Shown piece after piece: positions 28,701-38,422 of a stretch of 64,000 nucleotides of DNA. Both the position numbers and the translations under genes were made by a program. Origin of the DNA: Rhodopseudomonas palustris (GTDB taxonomy: Bacteria; Pseudomonadota; Alphaproteobacteria; Rhizobiales; Xanthobacteraceae); NCBI RefSeq assembly GCF_034479375.1, contig NZ_CP140155.1, forward strand, positions 434,001 through 498,000. Reading direction: 5' to 3'. The notes beneath the pieces were generated by a model. That model was given only the letters and a program-made list of their open reading frames with translations. It searched no databases and was not told the origin of the DNA. Positions within the stretch are counted from its first letter, which is position 1, and each line of letters starts with the position of its first letter.

Positions 28701-28974
28701 GCACAATCAGGTCGTGTCGAACTGCACGACGCAGTTCATAGGCAAGCAGAGCGCGCCGGCGACCATCGCCGCAGCCCAGGACATCATCTCCGCCAGCGGC
28801 GGGCGGGCCGACGACATCGGCAAGCTGAAAGCGGGTGAATTCTATTTCGCCACCGAAGGCTCAGGCAAACCTGGCAAGGTGCGGACGCCGATCTGCCTGA
28901 GCTATCATCCGGCCAATCCGCCGACCCCCGGCGAAGTCGTGGCGTTGGCCAAACGATCGGGCGGGGCCACGTAG
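25777..28974 (+). CDS. Fusion of AAA-type ATPase and HerA/FtsK-like ATPase
   Basis: A 1065-residue protein with two NTPase modules. N-terminal module: Walker A GHAGIGKT (64-71) and Walker B-like VAIDQID (D241), then a helical region resembling AAA/STAND lids (to about 400). The middle (about 450-580) is unassigned, followed by a Pro/Ala-rich linker (about 605-655). C-terminal module: Walker A GSGSGKT (K696), IVIDPNNDLSRLGD, Walker B LLYVIDEAQ (D933, E934) and IVATQVPRGVHNQVVSNCTTQFIGK, all typical of HerA/DUF87 translocases. HerA-type rings usually pump DNA and partner with nucleases (NurA, SIR2, DUF4297). Here a DUF559-like nuclease is encoded two genes upstream. The stop lies one base from that of the convergent gene. 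Confidence 0.88.
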   Translation: MSRALQALRVVDFNWVRSLDSIWFDESAAKSAGPNADIVAHVSQEFLRETLGPVSRAPGIALTGHAGIGKTHFVSQLRRQVWEDGGWFVLLEVMGLTDFWRNAALSYITSLLQPMSDGRRQLEAVLAGVARRFKVEKEVETAFNIPNIEARKIVDVLVKGLMRHDMQNTLRHQDVFRAMCLLRSNDINSAGLAHAWLQGYDADEQARAALGFLKPPPPPVDLVRGMSWIMSLAGPTMVAIDQIDGVVNPSIVSAHINDDAPNQGLGEALAAGLLELYDVGHRSMTVVTCLFNSWQALQKRGLIPFSQRFREPLNLREMKDSADIRSLIVSRLAPAYQSVNFDPPYESWPFSDDAIAGAAGVVTTPRTILMRCDAFRRRCIEAGEVTECDRLTEAVTTPETPLARNGFAQAFQQLSATAEVGGLLVPDDDGELAALLREVFDLYAREFAADEAVDLESRGDPAQKTPPLHGRLTFTYHAENDRERHFCFRALEHTHAISFQARLRAALTASGINARIADRHLILVRRSPVPGGAKTRQLFELFERAGGIVVDPLEADLRVFVALRQMNKQAAAGGRAAEFESWLRTDKPLFATQFFKRAGLSPPPAAPTRSDGAQSPETGPGSLDVRSDAPPPPAPEPAPPLVAPPSPAPRTAAPVAEIQQSIPVGRRIGVGDEPISLPLRLLPRHTAIIAGSGSGKTVLLRRIVEEAALAGIPAIVIDPNNDLSRLGDQWPVRPETFTGADDDKASLYASKVEVVVWTPGVHGGNPLFLPVMPDFAGLGDDKDERQQATEMAAETLGPLAGAKTALQRGVLVETLRHFAAGGGGDLKRFIELLTELPDGLSPIGNAAKLAAGMADQLHAAVATNPLLRADGPVLDPRLLFFGPDPARVRLSVINLSGLATEASREDFVNRLQMTLFSWIKRHPSKTGLLYVIDEAQTFLPAQKPALSLGSGIKLVAQARKYGLGMIVATQVPRGVHNQVVSNCTTQFIGKQSAPATIAAAQDIISASGGRADDIGKLKAGEFYFATEGSGKPGKVRTPICLSYHPANPPTPGEVVALAKRSGGAT

Positions 28975-28975
28975 T

Positions 28976-30331
28976 TCACCGCACTGAGTTGCTGCCGAGC
29001 GCGATCTGCGCGAATTTGGCCGCGCCCGGCGCGGTGAGATCCGGCGTCACCGGGCGGGCGTGGTCGAGCCCGACCACCGCACCGCGCGGCGCTTCGGCGA
29101 TGACGTTGCCGTTGATCGCGGCGGTGCCGGCGCCGTCCATCACCGACACGCCGATGCCGATGAAGGCCTTGCGCACGACATTGCCGGTGATGGCGACGTC
29201 GCGCAGATAGCGACCCCAGCCGGCGACGATGCCGAACGCCGGCGCGTTCTCGATCACATTGCCGGTCACCGCGGTGTCGGCTTCGACATAGATGCCGATG
29301 CCGGCATCGTCGTCCGGCGCGGTGCCGATCGGCCGTTTCGGCTTGAGATTGCGGATGATGTTGCCCTGCACGACCGAGAGCCGTCCGCCTTCGTTGAAAT
29401 TGCACACCGAGACGCCGAGCGCGGCGCCATCGACGGTGTTGCCGGAGATGATCGCGCCCTCGAATGCGAACTCCGAATACAGCGCGACCTCGCGGACATC
29501 GCTGACGCTGTTGTCGGTGATGTGGATGTTCGACGCCGAATTGCCGCGCACCGCGGAGTAATCGCAGTTCCTGATCCGGTTGCCGCTGACGATGACGTTG
29601 CCGGCGCGGAACGCGTTGATGGCGTTGCCGTATTGTCCCGAGCCGCCGGGGCCGGCCGTGATGTTCTCGATCCGGTTGCCGGTGACCAGCGTGCCGTCGT
29701 CGCCGATCGACGTGCGCAGGATCTCGACGCCGTTGGAATTTGCGCCGATGATGGTGTTGCGCGAGACGTTCAGGCCCTTGGCGTCGAACGACACCACGCC
29801 GGTGACCGCGATTGCGGTCAGCGTGTTGTCCCTGATCATTCCGGAGGTGGTTTCCAGCCAGATGCCGCAGCCGCCGCTGGCCGTGATCTCGCAATCGGTG
29901 ATGCGCAGGTCGCGGGCGCCGACGCAATGCACCAGGCCGCGCCGCGCCGGCAGCGGGATCGCGCCGCCGTCCAGCACGAGTCCGCTGAGCGTCGGCGTCT
30001 CGGCGCCGGCGCTGTCGAACAGCGAGGGGCCGCCGGTGAAGATCAGTCGCGTCGCGCCGCGCACGCCGCTCAGCTGCGCGCCGGACGGCAACCGAAGTGG
30101 CCCGGTGCGATAATTGCCCGGCGGCAGCGCCAGCGGCACGCGGGCGCGGGCGGCGCTATCGATCGCGCGCTGCAGCGCCTCTGTCTGATCGTCGGAACTG
30201 TCTGGGCGGACTCCGGATTGCGTCGCGTCGCGGCCCCGTTTCGAGGTGAGCGGCTGCGCGGCGAGTGGCACCGCCGACAGCGCCAGCGCGCCGGCTGTGA
30301 GTCCGATCAAACGACGCCGGTCGAGAGTCAT
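28976..30331 (-). CDS. Twin-arginine-exported repeat protein (TIGR03808-like)
   Basis: The start is the ATG giving a Tat signal: TLDRRRLIGLTAGALALSAVPLAAQ. The 451-residue product carries a pectate-lyase-like N-terminal cap (SSDDQTEALQRAIDSAARARVPLALPPGNYRTGPLRLPSG) and then many 20-25-residue parallel-beta-helix repeats built on patterns such as VTGNRIENI, ITDNSVSDV, VVQGNIIRN and AVTGNVIENAPAFGI. This matches the uncharacterised Tat-translocated repeat family I know as TIGR03808 from Bradyrhizobium relatives. Parallel beta-helices often bind or cleave polysaccharide, but no catalytic site is evident. It is convergent with the HerA-fusion gene, with one base between the stops. Confidence 0.88.
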   Translation of the reverse strand: MTLDRRRLIGLTAGALALSAVPLAAQPLTSKRGRDATQSGVRPDSSDDQTEALQRAIDSAARARVPLALPPGNYRTGPLRLPSGAQLSGVRGATRLIFTGGPSLFDSAGAETPTLSGLVLDGGAIPLPARRGLVHCVGARDLRITDCEITASGGCGIWLETTSGMIRDNTLTAIAVTGVVSFDAKGLNVSRNTIIGANSNGVEILRTSIGDDGTLVTGNRIENITAGPGGSGQYGNAINAFRAGNVIVSGNRIRNCDYSAVRGNSASNIHITDNSVSDVREVALYSEFAFEGAIISGNTVDGAALGVSVCNFNEGGRLSVVQGNIIRNLKPKRPIGTAPDDDAGIGIYVEADTAVTGNVIENAPAFGIVAGWGRYLRDVAITGNVVRKAFIGIGVSVMDGAGTAAINGNVIAEAPRGAVVGLDHARPVTPDLTAPGAAKFAQIALGSNSVR

Positions 30332-30444
30332 GGGCGCATCCCTCGCTGAGCGAATTCGCTGTTTGAAGTAACGCAGAATTCGCCGCAGCAGCGCCCGCGG
30401 TGATGTCGAAGGGCGACGATGTTTGGCGGTAGGGTTAACCCGGA

Positions 30445-31092
30445 TCAGGCCGAACGCGGCTCGGTCTGCCGCGCCACTCTCACCAATTCGAACAGCATCG
30501 CCTCGCCGGCATCGACCAGATGCTCGGCGGTGATCGCGCTGCCGGGCCAGGCGCGCCCGTCGCGCGCCGTCAGCGGCACGTGGACGAAAGCGGCGAGGCG
30601 GGGCCCATGCGGCGCCGTCGTGGCCTCGATCGCGCGCCAGCCGAGATAGTTGCAGAGATAGCGGCCGGCGTCGCGCGACGCCCGTGCGTCGATCCCGGTT
30701 GCGCGCGCGGCGTGGAGAAGCCTTTCGCAATGCGGCCCGAACGACCGCGCGTCTGCGCCGGGCGCGATCGAGGCGGTACGCAGCTTGATCCGATCGGCAT
30801 CGGGCCACAGCGTGGTGACCGCATTGCGGGCGCGGCTCTCGATCCGCAGATGCCGGCTGCGCGCAGCGAGCCCGAACATCAGCAGCGCGTCGGGGCGGTA
30901 CGTCGCGATGAGCTCCGGCAACTCGCGATCCACCGCGCGATAACTCACCGGAAACACGTGACCGATGCGCTCGATGCCGTCGAAGGCGGGGCGGCGCAAT
31001 CTGACGAGGCGCTCGACCAGCGCCGGCGTCGGATTGTATGGCGCGCCGGGAAACGGGCCGAAGCCGGTGATCAGGATGCGCAGCTTGCTCAC
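30445..31092 (-). CDS. pcp: Pyroglutamyl-peptidase I-like (C15) protein
   Basis: A 215-residue protein starting at a GTG that overlaps the meaB stop by four bases. The N terminus (LRILITGFGPFPGAPYNPT) and catalytic elements of C15 peptidases are recognisable: Glu in HLRIESRARN, Cys in DAGRYLCNYLGW and His in AAFVHVPL. It would cleave N-terminal pyroglutamate from peptides in the cytoplasm. Length fits the family, although the overall sequence is divergent, so substrate range could differ. It is the last gene of the methylmalonyl-CoA mutase operon, a link with no obvious metabolic reason. Confidence 0.85.
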   Translation of the reverse strand: MSKLRILITGFGPFPGAPYNPTPALVERLVRLRRPAFDGIERIGHVFPVSYRAVDRELPELIATYRPDALLMFGLAARSRHLRIESRARNAVTTLWPDADRIKLRTASIAPGADARSFGPHCERLLHAARATGIDARASRDAGRYLCNYLGWRAIEATTAPHGPRLAAFVHVPLTARDGRAWPGSAITAEHLVDAGEAMLFELVRVARQTEPRSA

Positions 31093-32081
31093 GCCAGCAA
31101 CTCCGCGATCTGGTCGGCGCCGATCGCCGGGGTGACGCGGCCTTCGGCGACGGCGGCTTCGGTGGACTTCACCTTGGCGCGGATCGTGGGATCGCTCTTG
31201 AGCCGGGCCTTCCAGCGATCCTCGAGCATCGTCCACATCCACTTCACCTGCTGCTCGCGCCGTCGCGCATCGAATTCGCCGGGCGCAGTCGTGGCCGTGC
31301 GATGGTCCAGCACGCTCTGCCACAGCTCGGCGATGCCGGTGCCGGTGATCGCCGAATAGGTCACCACCGGCGGCTGCCAATGCACGGAGCGCGGGGTGAG
31401 GATGTGCAGCGCGGCGCGATACTCGCCGGCGGCGAGATTGGCGCGGGCGATGTTGTCGCCGTCGGCCTTATTGATCGCGATCATGTCGGCGAGTTCGACC
31501 AGACCCTTCTTGATGCCCTGCAACTCGTCGCCGGCACCGGGCAGCATCAGCGCCAGGAAGAAGTCGGTCATGTCGCAGACGGCGGTCTCGGACTGGCCGA
31601 TGCCGACGGTCTCGACCAGCACCACGTCGAAACCCGCGGCCTCGCACAGCAGCATTGCCTCGCGTGTCTTCGCCGCGACGCCGCCGAGCGTGCCGGAGGA
31701 TGGCGAGGGGCGGATGAAGGCGTTGGGCTCGGCCGAGAGCCGCGCCATCCGCGTCTTGTCGCCGAGGATCGAACCGCCGGTGCGCGCCGACGATGGATCG
31801 ACGGCGAGCACCGCGACCTTGTGGCCCTGCGCGATCAGATACATGCCGAGTTCGTCGATCGTGGTCGACTTGCCGACGCCGGGCGAGCCGGTGATGCCGA
31901 CCCGGATCGCGCGGCCGGTCTGCGGCAGCAGCTCCTGCACCAGGGCGCGGGCGGACGCCTGATGATCGGCGCGGCGGCTTTCGACCAGCGTGATCGCGCG
32001 CGCCAGCGCCGCGCGATTGCCGGCGCGGACGTCGGTCGCCAACGACGGCAGGTCGATCGGCTTCTTACTTGGCGCGGTCAT
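31089..32081 (-). CDS. meaB: MeaB, methylmalonyl-CoA mutase-associated GTPase
   Basis: A 330-residue G3E-family P-loop GTPase with Walker A GSPGVGKST, Walker B-like VLVETVGIGQSE, the base-specificity motif NKADG, and the family signature SSARTGGSILGDKTRM. MeaB delivers adenosylcobalamin to, and protects, methylmalonyl-CoA mutase. Both mutase subunits are encoded upstream on the same strand, which strongly supports the role. Its start overlaps the end of the RsiV-like gene by 17 bases and its stop overlaps the next gene, so translation is tightly coupled. Confidence 0.96.
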   Translation of the reverse strand: MTAPSKKPIDLPSLATDVRAGNRAALARAITLVESRRADHQASARALVQELLPQTGRAIRVGITGSPGVGKSTTIDELGMYLIAQGHKVAVLAVDPSSARTGGSILGDKTRMARLSAEPNAFIRPSPSSGTLGGVAAKTREAMLLCEAAGFDVVLVETVGIGQSETAVCDMTDFFLALMLPGAGDELQGIKKGLVELADMIAINKADGDNIARANLAAGEYRAALHILTPRSVHWQPPVVTYSAITGTGIAELWQSVLDHRTATTAPGEFDARRREQQVKWMWTMLEDRWKARLKSDPTIRAKVKSTEAAVAEGRVTPAIGADQIAELLA

Positions 32082-32850
32082 CGTCGCCTTTCGGCCGATC
32101 GCCGCCGAAGATCGCTGTGCCCTCCGCCGACAGATACGGCTTCAGGCTCTGCCACGGCACGAAGGCGTCGTAGCTGCCTTCTGCATAGGCGCCGACTGCG
32201 TAGGGCGCGTAGTGGAACATCAAGCCAGCGCTCTTGCCGGCTTCGGTCGAACGGGCGAGTGTCACCGGGCCGATCTTCAGCAGCTTCGGCGCGATGCTCT
32301 TGACGTAGTCTTCGCCATCGTCCTCGGTGCCGCGCGCTTTCTTCTCGGCCTTCAGCGAGGCAAGGACGCCTTTGACCATCGCCTGCATCGCCGGACCGTC
32401 GTCGGCGAGATCGGTGAAGAACGGCCGGATGCTGATGCGCTTGCCCTGCTGCTTGTCCCACAGGATGGTGTTGATGTCCGAATTGGGATGCGCGCCGCCG
32501 GTGTAGCTGTAGTCCGTGCGCAGCACGCTGACATAACGGTCCGTCACCAGCGAATCCACCGTGTAGCTGCGCTCGTAGGTCCACGGCCCGTTGCGGAACA
32601 GTTCCGGGTCGCTCTTGAATTCCGGTTCGGCTTCCGCACGCTGCTCGCCGATCCATTTCTGGCCTTCGGCGAGGCAGTTCTCCGCGAGCTTCGGATCGGC
32701 CTTGATCCCGGCGTCGAGCAGCACCTTGCCGTCGATTGCCTTGGTCTTGACCGCGAAGTCGGGTTTGAGCTTCGCGGGCTCGGCGAAAGCGGGGGAGAGG
32801 AGGAGCAGGGCCAACAGACAAGCCAGTGCATGTCGCCAAAGGTTGATCAT
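32065..32850 (-). CDS. Exported DUF3298/RsiV-like protein
   Basis: A 261-residue protein with signal peptide (NLWRHALACLLALLLLSPAFAE). The mature part has a DUF4163-like N-terminal half and a C-terminal DUF3298-type half (YVSVLRTDYSYTGGAHPNSDINTILWDKQQGKRISIRPFF), the module found in the lysozyme-sensing RsiV extracellular domain and in PdaC-like proteins. It lacks the anti-sigma helices of RsiV, so it may bind peptidoglycan or lysozyme-like ligands. The gene starts two bases after the hepT stop and overlaps meaB, so it is read as part of the mutase operon. Function there is unknown. Confidence 0.8.
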   Translation of the reverse strand: MINLWRHALACLLALLLLSPAFAEPAKLKPDFAVKTKAIDGKVLLDAGIKADPKLAENCLAEGQKWIGEQRAEAEPEFKSDPELFRNGPWTYERSYTVDSLVTDRYVSVLRTDYSYTGGAHPNSDINTILWDKQQGKRISIRPFFTDLADDGPAMQAMVKGVLASLKAEKKARGTEDDGEDYVKSIAPKLLKIGPVTLARSTEAGKSAGLMFHYAPYAVGAYAEGSYDAFVPWQSLKPYLSAEGTAIFGGDRPKGDDDRAK

Positions 32851-32852
32851 GT

Positions 32853-33197
32853 TCAACGGTCGATTTCCTTGCTGACGCGTGTAATGAACTGCTGCAGCGG
32901 CTCGAGGTCGCGCTGGACCATCTCCCACAACAAGCCAGCGTCGGTTGCGTGATAGCCGTGGCGAAGCCAATTGCCGAGATCGGCAAGACGCCGCCAGTTG
33001 ATGGTCGGTTCGCCGCGTTTGAAGTCCTCGGGAATGTGCCGCGATGCTTCGCTGATCCTTTCGAGGAATCGCTCTACCGCTGCAAGCAACACAGGATTGG
33101 ACTGCAGATCGGAGAAGTTGCGGTCGGACAACGCGTCCCGGATGTTCTGAATCGCTGTCGCGATGTGAGTTAGTCTATCTCCGAGGCTTGGAGGCAC
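32853..33197 (-). CDS. hepT: HepT-like (DUF86) toxin RNase
   Basis: A 114-residue helical protein starting at GTG one base after the mntA stop. It fits DUF86/HepT: GDRLTHIATAIQNIRDALSD at the start and WRRLADLGNWLRHGYHATDAGLLWEMVQRDLEPL at the end. The classical HepT catalytic motif is RxxxxHxY; here the aligned position of the Arg is Gly (GNWLRHGY), with an Arg directly before the His. This is a recurring DUF86 subfamily pattern, so activity may differ. In known pairs HepT cleaves RNA and MntA blocks it by AMPylating the Tyr of that motif. Partner gene is immediately upstream. Confidence 0.85.
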   Translation of the reverse strand: MPPSLGDRLTHIATAIQNIRDALSDRNFSDLQSNPVLLAAVERFLERISEASRHIPEDFKRGEPTINWRRLADLGNWLRHGYHATDAGLLWEMVQRDLEPLQQFITRVSKEIDR

Positions 33198-33198
33198 G

Positions 33199-33513
33199 TC
33201 AAAAGACCTCGACGAGATTATCGCCGATTCGCTCAGCGAAAGCTGGCGGGATAGATCGCCGCATCGTGGCCTGCACCTTGAGTCCGGTGGCGTCTTCGAT
33301 GATGTGCCCGACGCCAATCAAATCAAGCAGCGAGAGGCGAGCATCTGGCGACACCTCCACCAGCACGTCGAGGTCGCTGTCCGGCCGGGCGTCGCCGCGG
33401 GCGCGCGAGCCGAACACGAACAACTTCGCGACGCCTTCGCGCCTCAGCGCATCGGAGTGCTCGCGCAGCTTCGCGAGGATCGTGTCCAGTGGCATGTCGA
33501 CGACGGTGGTCAT
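33199..33513 (-). CDS. mntA: MntA-like minimal nucleotidyltransferase antitoxin
   Basis: A 104-residue MNT-domain protein with the nucleotidyltransferase signature GSRARGDARPDSDLDVLVEV: GSxxRGD, then SDxD metal ligands. In MntA/HepT pairs this enzyme neutralises HepT by adding AMP units to it. It lies 35 bases after the mutase large-subunit stop and one base ahead of hepT, inside the mutase/meaB transcription unit. The third acidic residue of the fold may be provided near LKVQATM but is not obvious. Confidence 0.88.
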   Translation of the reverse strand: MTTVVDMPLDTILAKLREHSDALRREGVAKLFVFGSRARGDARPDSDLDVLVEVSPDARLSLLDLIGVGHIIEDATGLKVQATMRRSIPPAFAERIGDNLVEVF

Positions 33514-33548
33514 GCCGCCATCCTAGCACATCGCGGCCCGCGCCGCAG

Positions 33549-35704
<2,156 letters not shown>

Positions 35705-35708
<4 letters not shown>

Positions 35709-35854
35709 TTTGTCTTCTCAAATTCTCGATGTCGTTCGATCAAGTCCCGAACATTCTTCTTGTAGGTGGGATCGTCTCGATGATCCTTCGACAGACTTGC
35801 AGTCCACTTGTCCCAAAACCACCATGTGATCAGCTCCCAGAGCACGCCTATCAT
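35705..35854 (-). CDS. Small 49-residue protein coupled to the mutase gene
   Basis: A short frame with ATG preceded by GAGG six bases upstream, and a TGA that overlaps the ATG of the mutase large subunit. The peptide has an aromatic, hydrophobic N terminus ([16 protein letters not shown], residues 2-17) followed by a charged tail ([26 protein letters not shown]), the look of a small membrane-associated protein. Ribosome-binding site and overlapping stop/start support translation and coupling; I know no named family. It could also simply set translation of the mutase. Confidence 0.6.
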
Positions 35855-35946
35855 GATGACCTCGGGTAGATCGCAATCTATTCAATTCGACCGGCCGCTG
35901 ACGTGTCTTCTATAGCACGGCCGGCCATACGCGTCATTTGTCGGCC

Positions 35947-36411
35947 TCAGTCGTGATCCGGCTGCTGATAGCTGAACACCTGTGCCAGCCTGTCGGATCC
36001 GTAGTTCTGCAACGTGGTCTTGCTCGGCATGTTCGCGATGGTGCCGGTCCAGCCGAGCCGGGCTTCGGCGCCGTATTGCATGGTCGGCACCACCCGATCG
36101 GGCCGGTCGAAGGTTCCGGTCATGATCTCGATGCTGTCGCACGCGAGCAGCCGATAGCCCAGCGGCGTGCCGCAGTCCTTGCAGAAGTCGCGCTCGGCGA
36201 CCGAGGAGGAGCGGAACGACGCGGGCTTGCCACGCGTCCAGGCAAAGCTGTCCTTGGCGATCTCGGCCATCGAGGCGAACGGACCGCCGGTTGCCTTCTG
36301 GCACATCCGACAGTGGCACAAAGCCGTGCGTAGCGGCGGCGCCGACAGCGCATAGCGGATCGCGCCGCACTGGCAGCCGCCGGTGAGCACCGCTTTGCCG
36401 GTCGTGGTCAT
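35947..36411 (-). CDS. GFA-family (CENP-V/GFA domain) protein
   Basis: A 154-residue zinc protein with the GFA cysteine set: CQCGAIRY near the start, CHCRMCQKATGGPF, and CKDCGTPLGYR. The family name derives from glutathione-dependent formaldehyde-activating enzyme, but most members, including this one, have no proven activity. The ATG overlaps the stop of the mutase small subunit (ATGA), so it is co-translated with the propionate pathway genes. Role there unknown. Confidence 0.9.
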   Translation of the reverse strand: MTTTGKAVLTGGCQCGAIRYALSAPPLRTALCHCRMCQKATGGPFASMAEIAKDSFAWTRGKPASFRSSSVAERDFCKDCGTPLGYRLLACDSIEIMTGTFDRPDRVVPTMQYGAEARLGWTGTIANMPSKTTLQNYGSDRLAQVFSYQQPDHD

Positions 36412-38276
36412 GCCGCCTCGATGCGTTGCCAGGCTTCGTTCAGCAGCGCCAGCGCGTCGCTGCCGGCGAAGATGAACTCCTGCACGCCGGACTCGCGCAG
36501 GCTCACTTCCAGCTCGCCCGGCCGGCCGGCGAGATAGATCCGCGCGCCGCCGGCCTCGCGCAGCGCCTGTGCGGCCGCGGCGGCATGAGCCGCATAGGCT
36601 TTGTCCGACGAGCACAGGCAGGCGAACGCCGCGCCCGAGGCCTTGAACGCCGACGCCAGCGCCGCGGCATCGGTGAAGCCTTCGGTGTCGATCGCCTCGA
36701 TGCCGCCGGTTTCGAAGAAGCTCTTGGCAAACGTCGCGCGCGCGGTGAAATCCGCCGCGCTGCCGAGGTTGGCGAGGAACACCTTCGGCCGCGCCGCCTT
36801 GCGCGCCAGCACGGCGTCGGACTTGTCGCGCAGGGTCTCGAACGGCGTCGCGATCCGGATCGGTGCGAGCGGCTCGAAGCTGATTTTGGCTTCGTAAGCC
36901 GGGGCCGCGATCGGCGCGGCGTCGAGCACGGCGGCGCGCGCCTCGTGCAGGTTCGGGAATTCGCTGGCGCCGGTCAGCACGTCGCGGCGCTTGGCGATGG
37001 CCTTGTCGCGCGCGGCGCGGGTCGTGGCGACCTTGGGCTGGATCGTGTTGGCGGCGAGCGCGGCGAACACGCCGCCGGCCTGTTCGATCGCCTGAAACTG
37101 CGTCCAGGCGGCGTCGCACAGTTCGCGGGTCAGCGCCTCGATGCCGCCCGATCCTGCGGCGGGGTCGGCGACTTTTTCGAGGTTCGATTCTTCGAGCAGC
37201 ACCAGTTGGGTGTTGCGGGCGATGCGGCGCGCCAGCGCATCGGGCAGGCCGATCGCCAGCGTGTGCGGCAGCACCGCGAGCGCATTGGCGCCGCCGAGCG
37301 CGGCCGAGAAGGTCGCGACCGTGGCGCGCAGCATGTTCACCGACGGATCGCGCTGCGTCAGCATCCGCCAGGCGGTCTCGGCGGCGACGAACAAAGGCTT
37401 CGGCGCGAGGCCGCAGCTCTGTTCGATGCGCGCCCACAACAGCCGCAGCGCGCGGAATTTCGCCAGCGTCAGGAACTGGTCGGCGTCGGCGCTCAGCCGC
37501 GTGTAGATCATGCTGCGCGCCTGATCGAGCGGGATGTCGGCGGCTTCCAGCGCGCGCAGATACGTGATGGCGGAGGCGAGGACGTAGGCGAGTTCCTGCG
37601 CTTCGGAGCCGCCGGCGTCGTGCACGACGCGGCCGTCGGCGACGACGAACGGGCCTTTGAAGCCTGCGGCACAGAGGTTTTTCGCAACTTCGGCGACGCC
37701 GCGCGCGATCTCGCTCCAGTCGGAGGGGCTCGATCCGCGGACGGCGCGGGCGCCGATCGGGTCGATGCCGAAGCGGATGTCGCAGGCGGCGGGGTCGGTG
37801 CCGCGGCTCTTGATCAGCGCGGCGAGGTGGCGAACGACGTCGCAGGATTCCGGGGCGAACTGCAGTTCGATGCCGATACCGGCGTCCAAATGCACGTCCT
37901 GCAGGGCTTTTTCGATCGCCTCCTGGGTCGGCGGCAGGCCGAAGCCGCGCCCGCCGACGCTGCCGGCGAAGACGAGCGCGAGGCCGGTGGCGCCGTTTTC
38001 GAGATCGTGCAGCGCCTGCTTGTTGGCTTCGGTGGCGTCGGGATGGTCGACCCGCTGGACGATCTGCCAGGGCGCCCCGAGGGGCCGGCCGGCGACCGGT
38101 AAGGCATTGATCGCACGTGGATAAATCGGTTCGATCGGGAGGCCGTCCGGGGTCTTGCCGAGCAGTTTTTCGAACGGCGCGCCCTTCAGCACGCCGAGGG
38201 CGAGCTTGCGCCAGTCGTCATAGCCGGCCGGAGCGAATTCGGCGGCGAGCGGCAAGTCCTTGGTTGTGGACGACAT
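36408..38276 (-). CDS. mutA: Methylmalonyl-CoA mutase small subunit
   Basis: A 622-residue homologue of the catalytic subunit. The barrel segments ([48 protein letters not shown]) are preserved, but the B12-binding DxHxxG is missing (the aligned region reads NLGSAADFTARATF), as in known MutA subunits. It forms an alpha-beta heterodimer with the large subunit. The start at 38276 (SSTTKDLPLAAEFAPA) matches other family members; an ATG at 38327 is an alternative. It heads the leftward unit that ends with the pyroglutamyl-peptidase-like gene. Confidence 0.93.
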   Translation of the reverse strand: MSSTTKDLPLAAEFAPAGYDDWRKLALGVLKGAPFEKLLGKTPDGLPIEPIYPRAINALPVAGRPLGAPWQIVQRVDHPDATEANKQALHDLENGATGLALVFAGSVGGRGFGLPPTQEAIEKALQDVHLDAGIGIELQFAPESCDVVRHLAALIKSRGTDPAACDIRFGIDPIGARAVRGSSPSDWSEIARGVAEVAKNLCAAGFKGPFVVADGRVVHDAGGSEAQELAYVLASAITYLRALEAADIPLDQARSMIYTRLSADADQFLTLAKFRALRLLWARIEQSCGLAPKPLFVAAETAWRMLTQRDPSVNMLRATVATFSAALGGANALAVLPHTLAIGLPDALARRIARNTQLVLLEESNLEKVADPAAGSGGIEALTRELCDAAWTQFQAIEQAGGVFAALAANTIQPKVATTRAARDKAIAKRRDVLTGASEFPNLHEARAAVLDAAPIAAPAYEAKISFEPLAPIRIATPFETLRDKSDAVLARKAARPKVFLANLGSAADFTARATFAKSFFETGGIEAIDTEGFTDAAALASAFKASGAAFACLCSSDKAYAAHAAAAAQALREAGGARIYLAGRPGELEVSLRESGVQEFIFAGSDALALLNEAWQRIEAA

Positions 38277-38422
38277 TTTTGAAATCGGGCTCCCGGTACG
38301 ACATTTGATTTGGCCGGAAAATGCCACGTGCGGACCGTCCTGCCAAACGGTTGTTTCGGGCCAAAGGAACGAGACAACGCTTGCGGCAAACCGGTGGCAA
38401 ACCTGCGGCAGCGCAAAACCGC

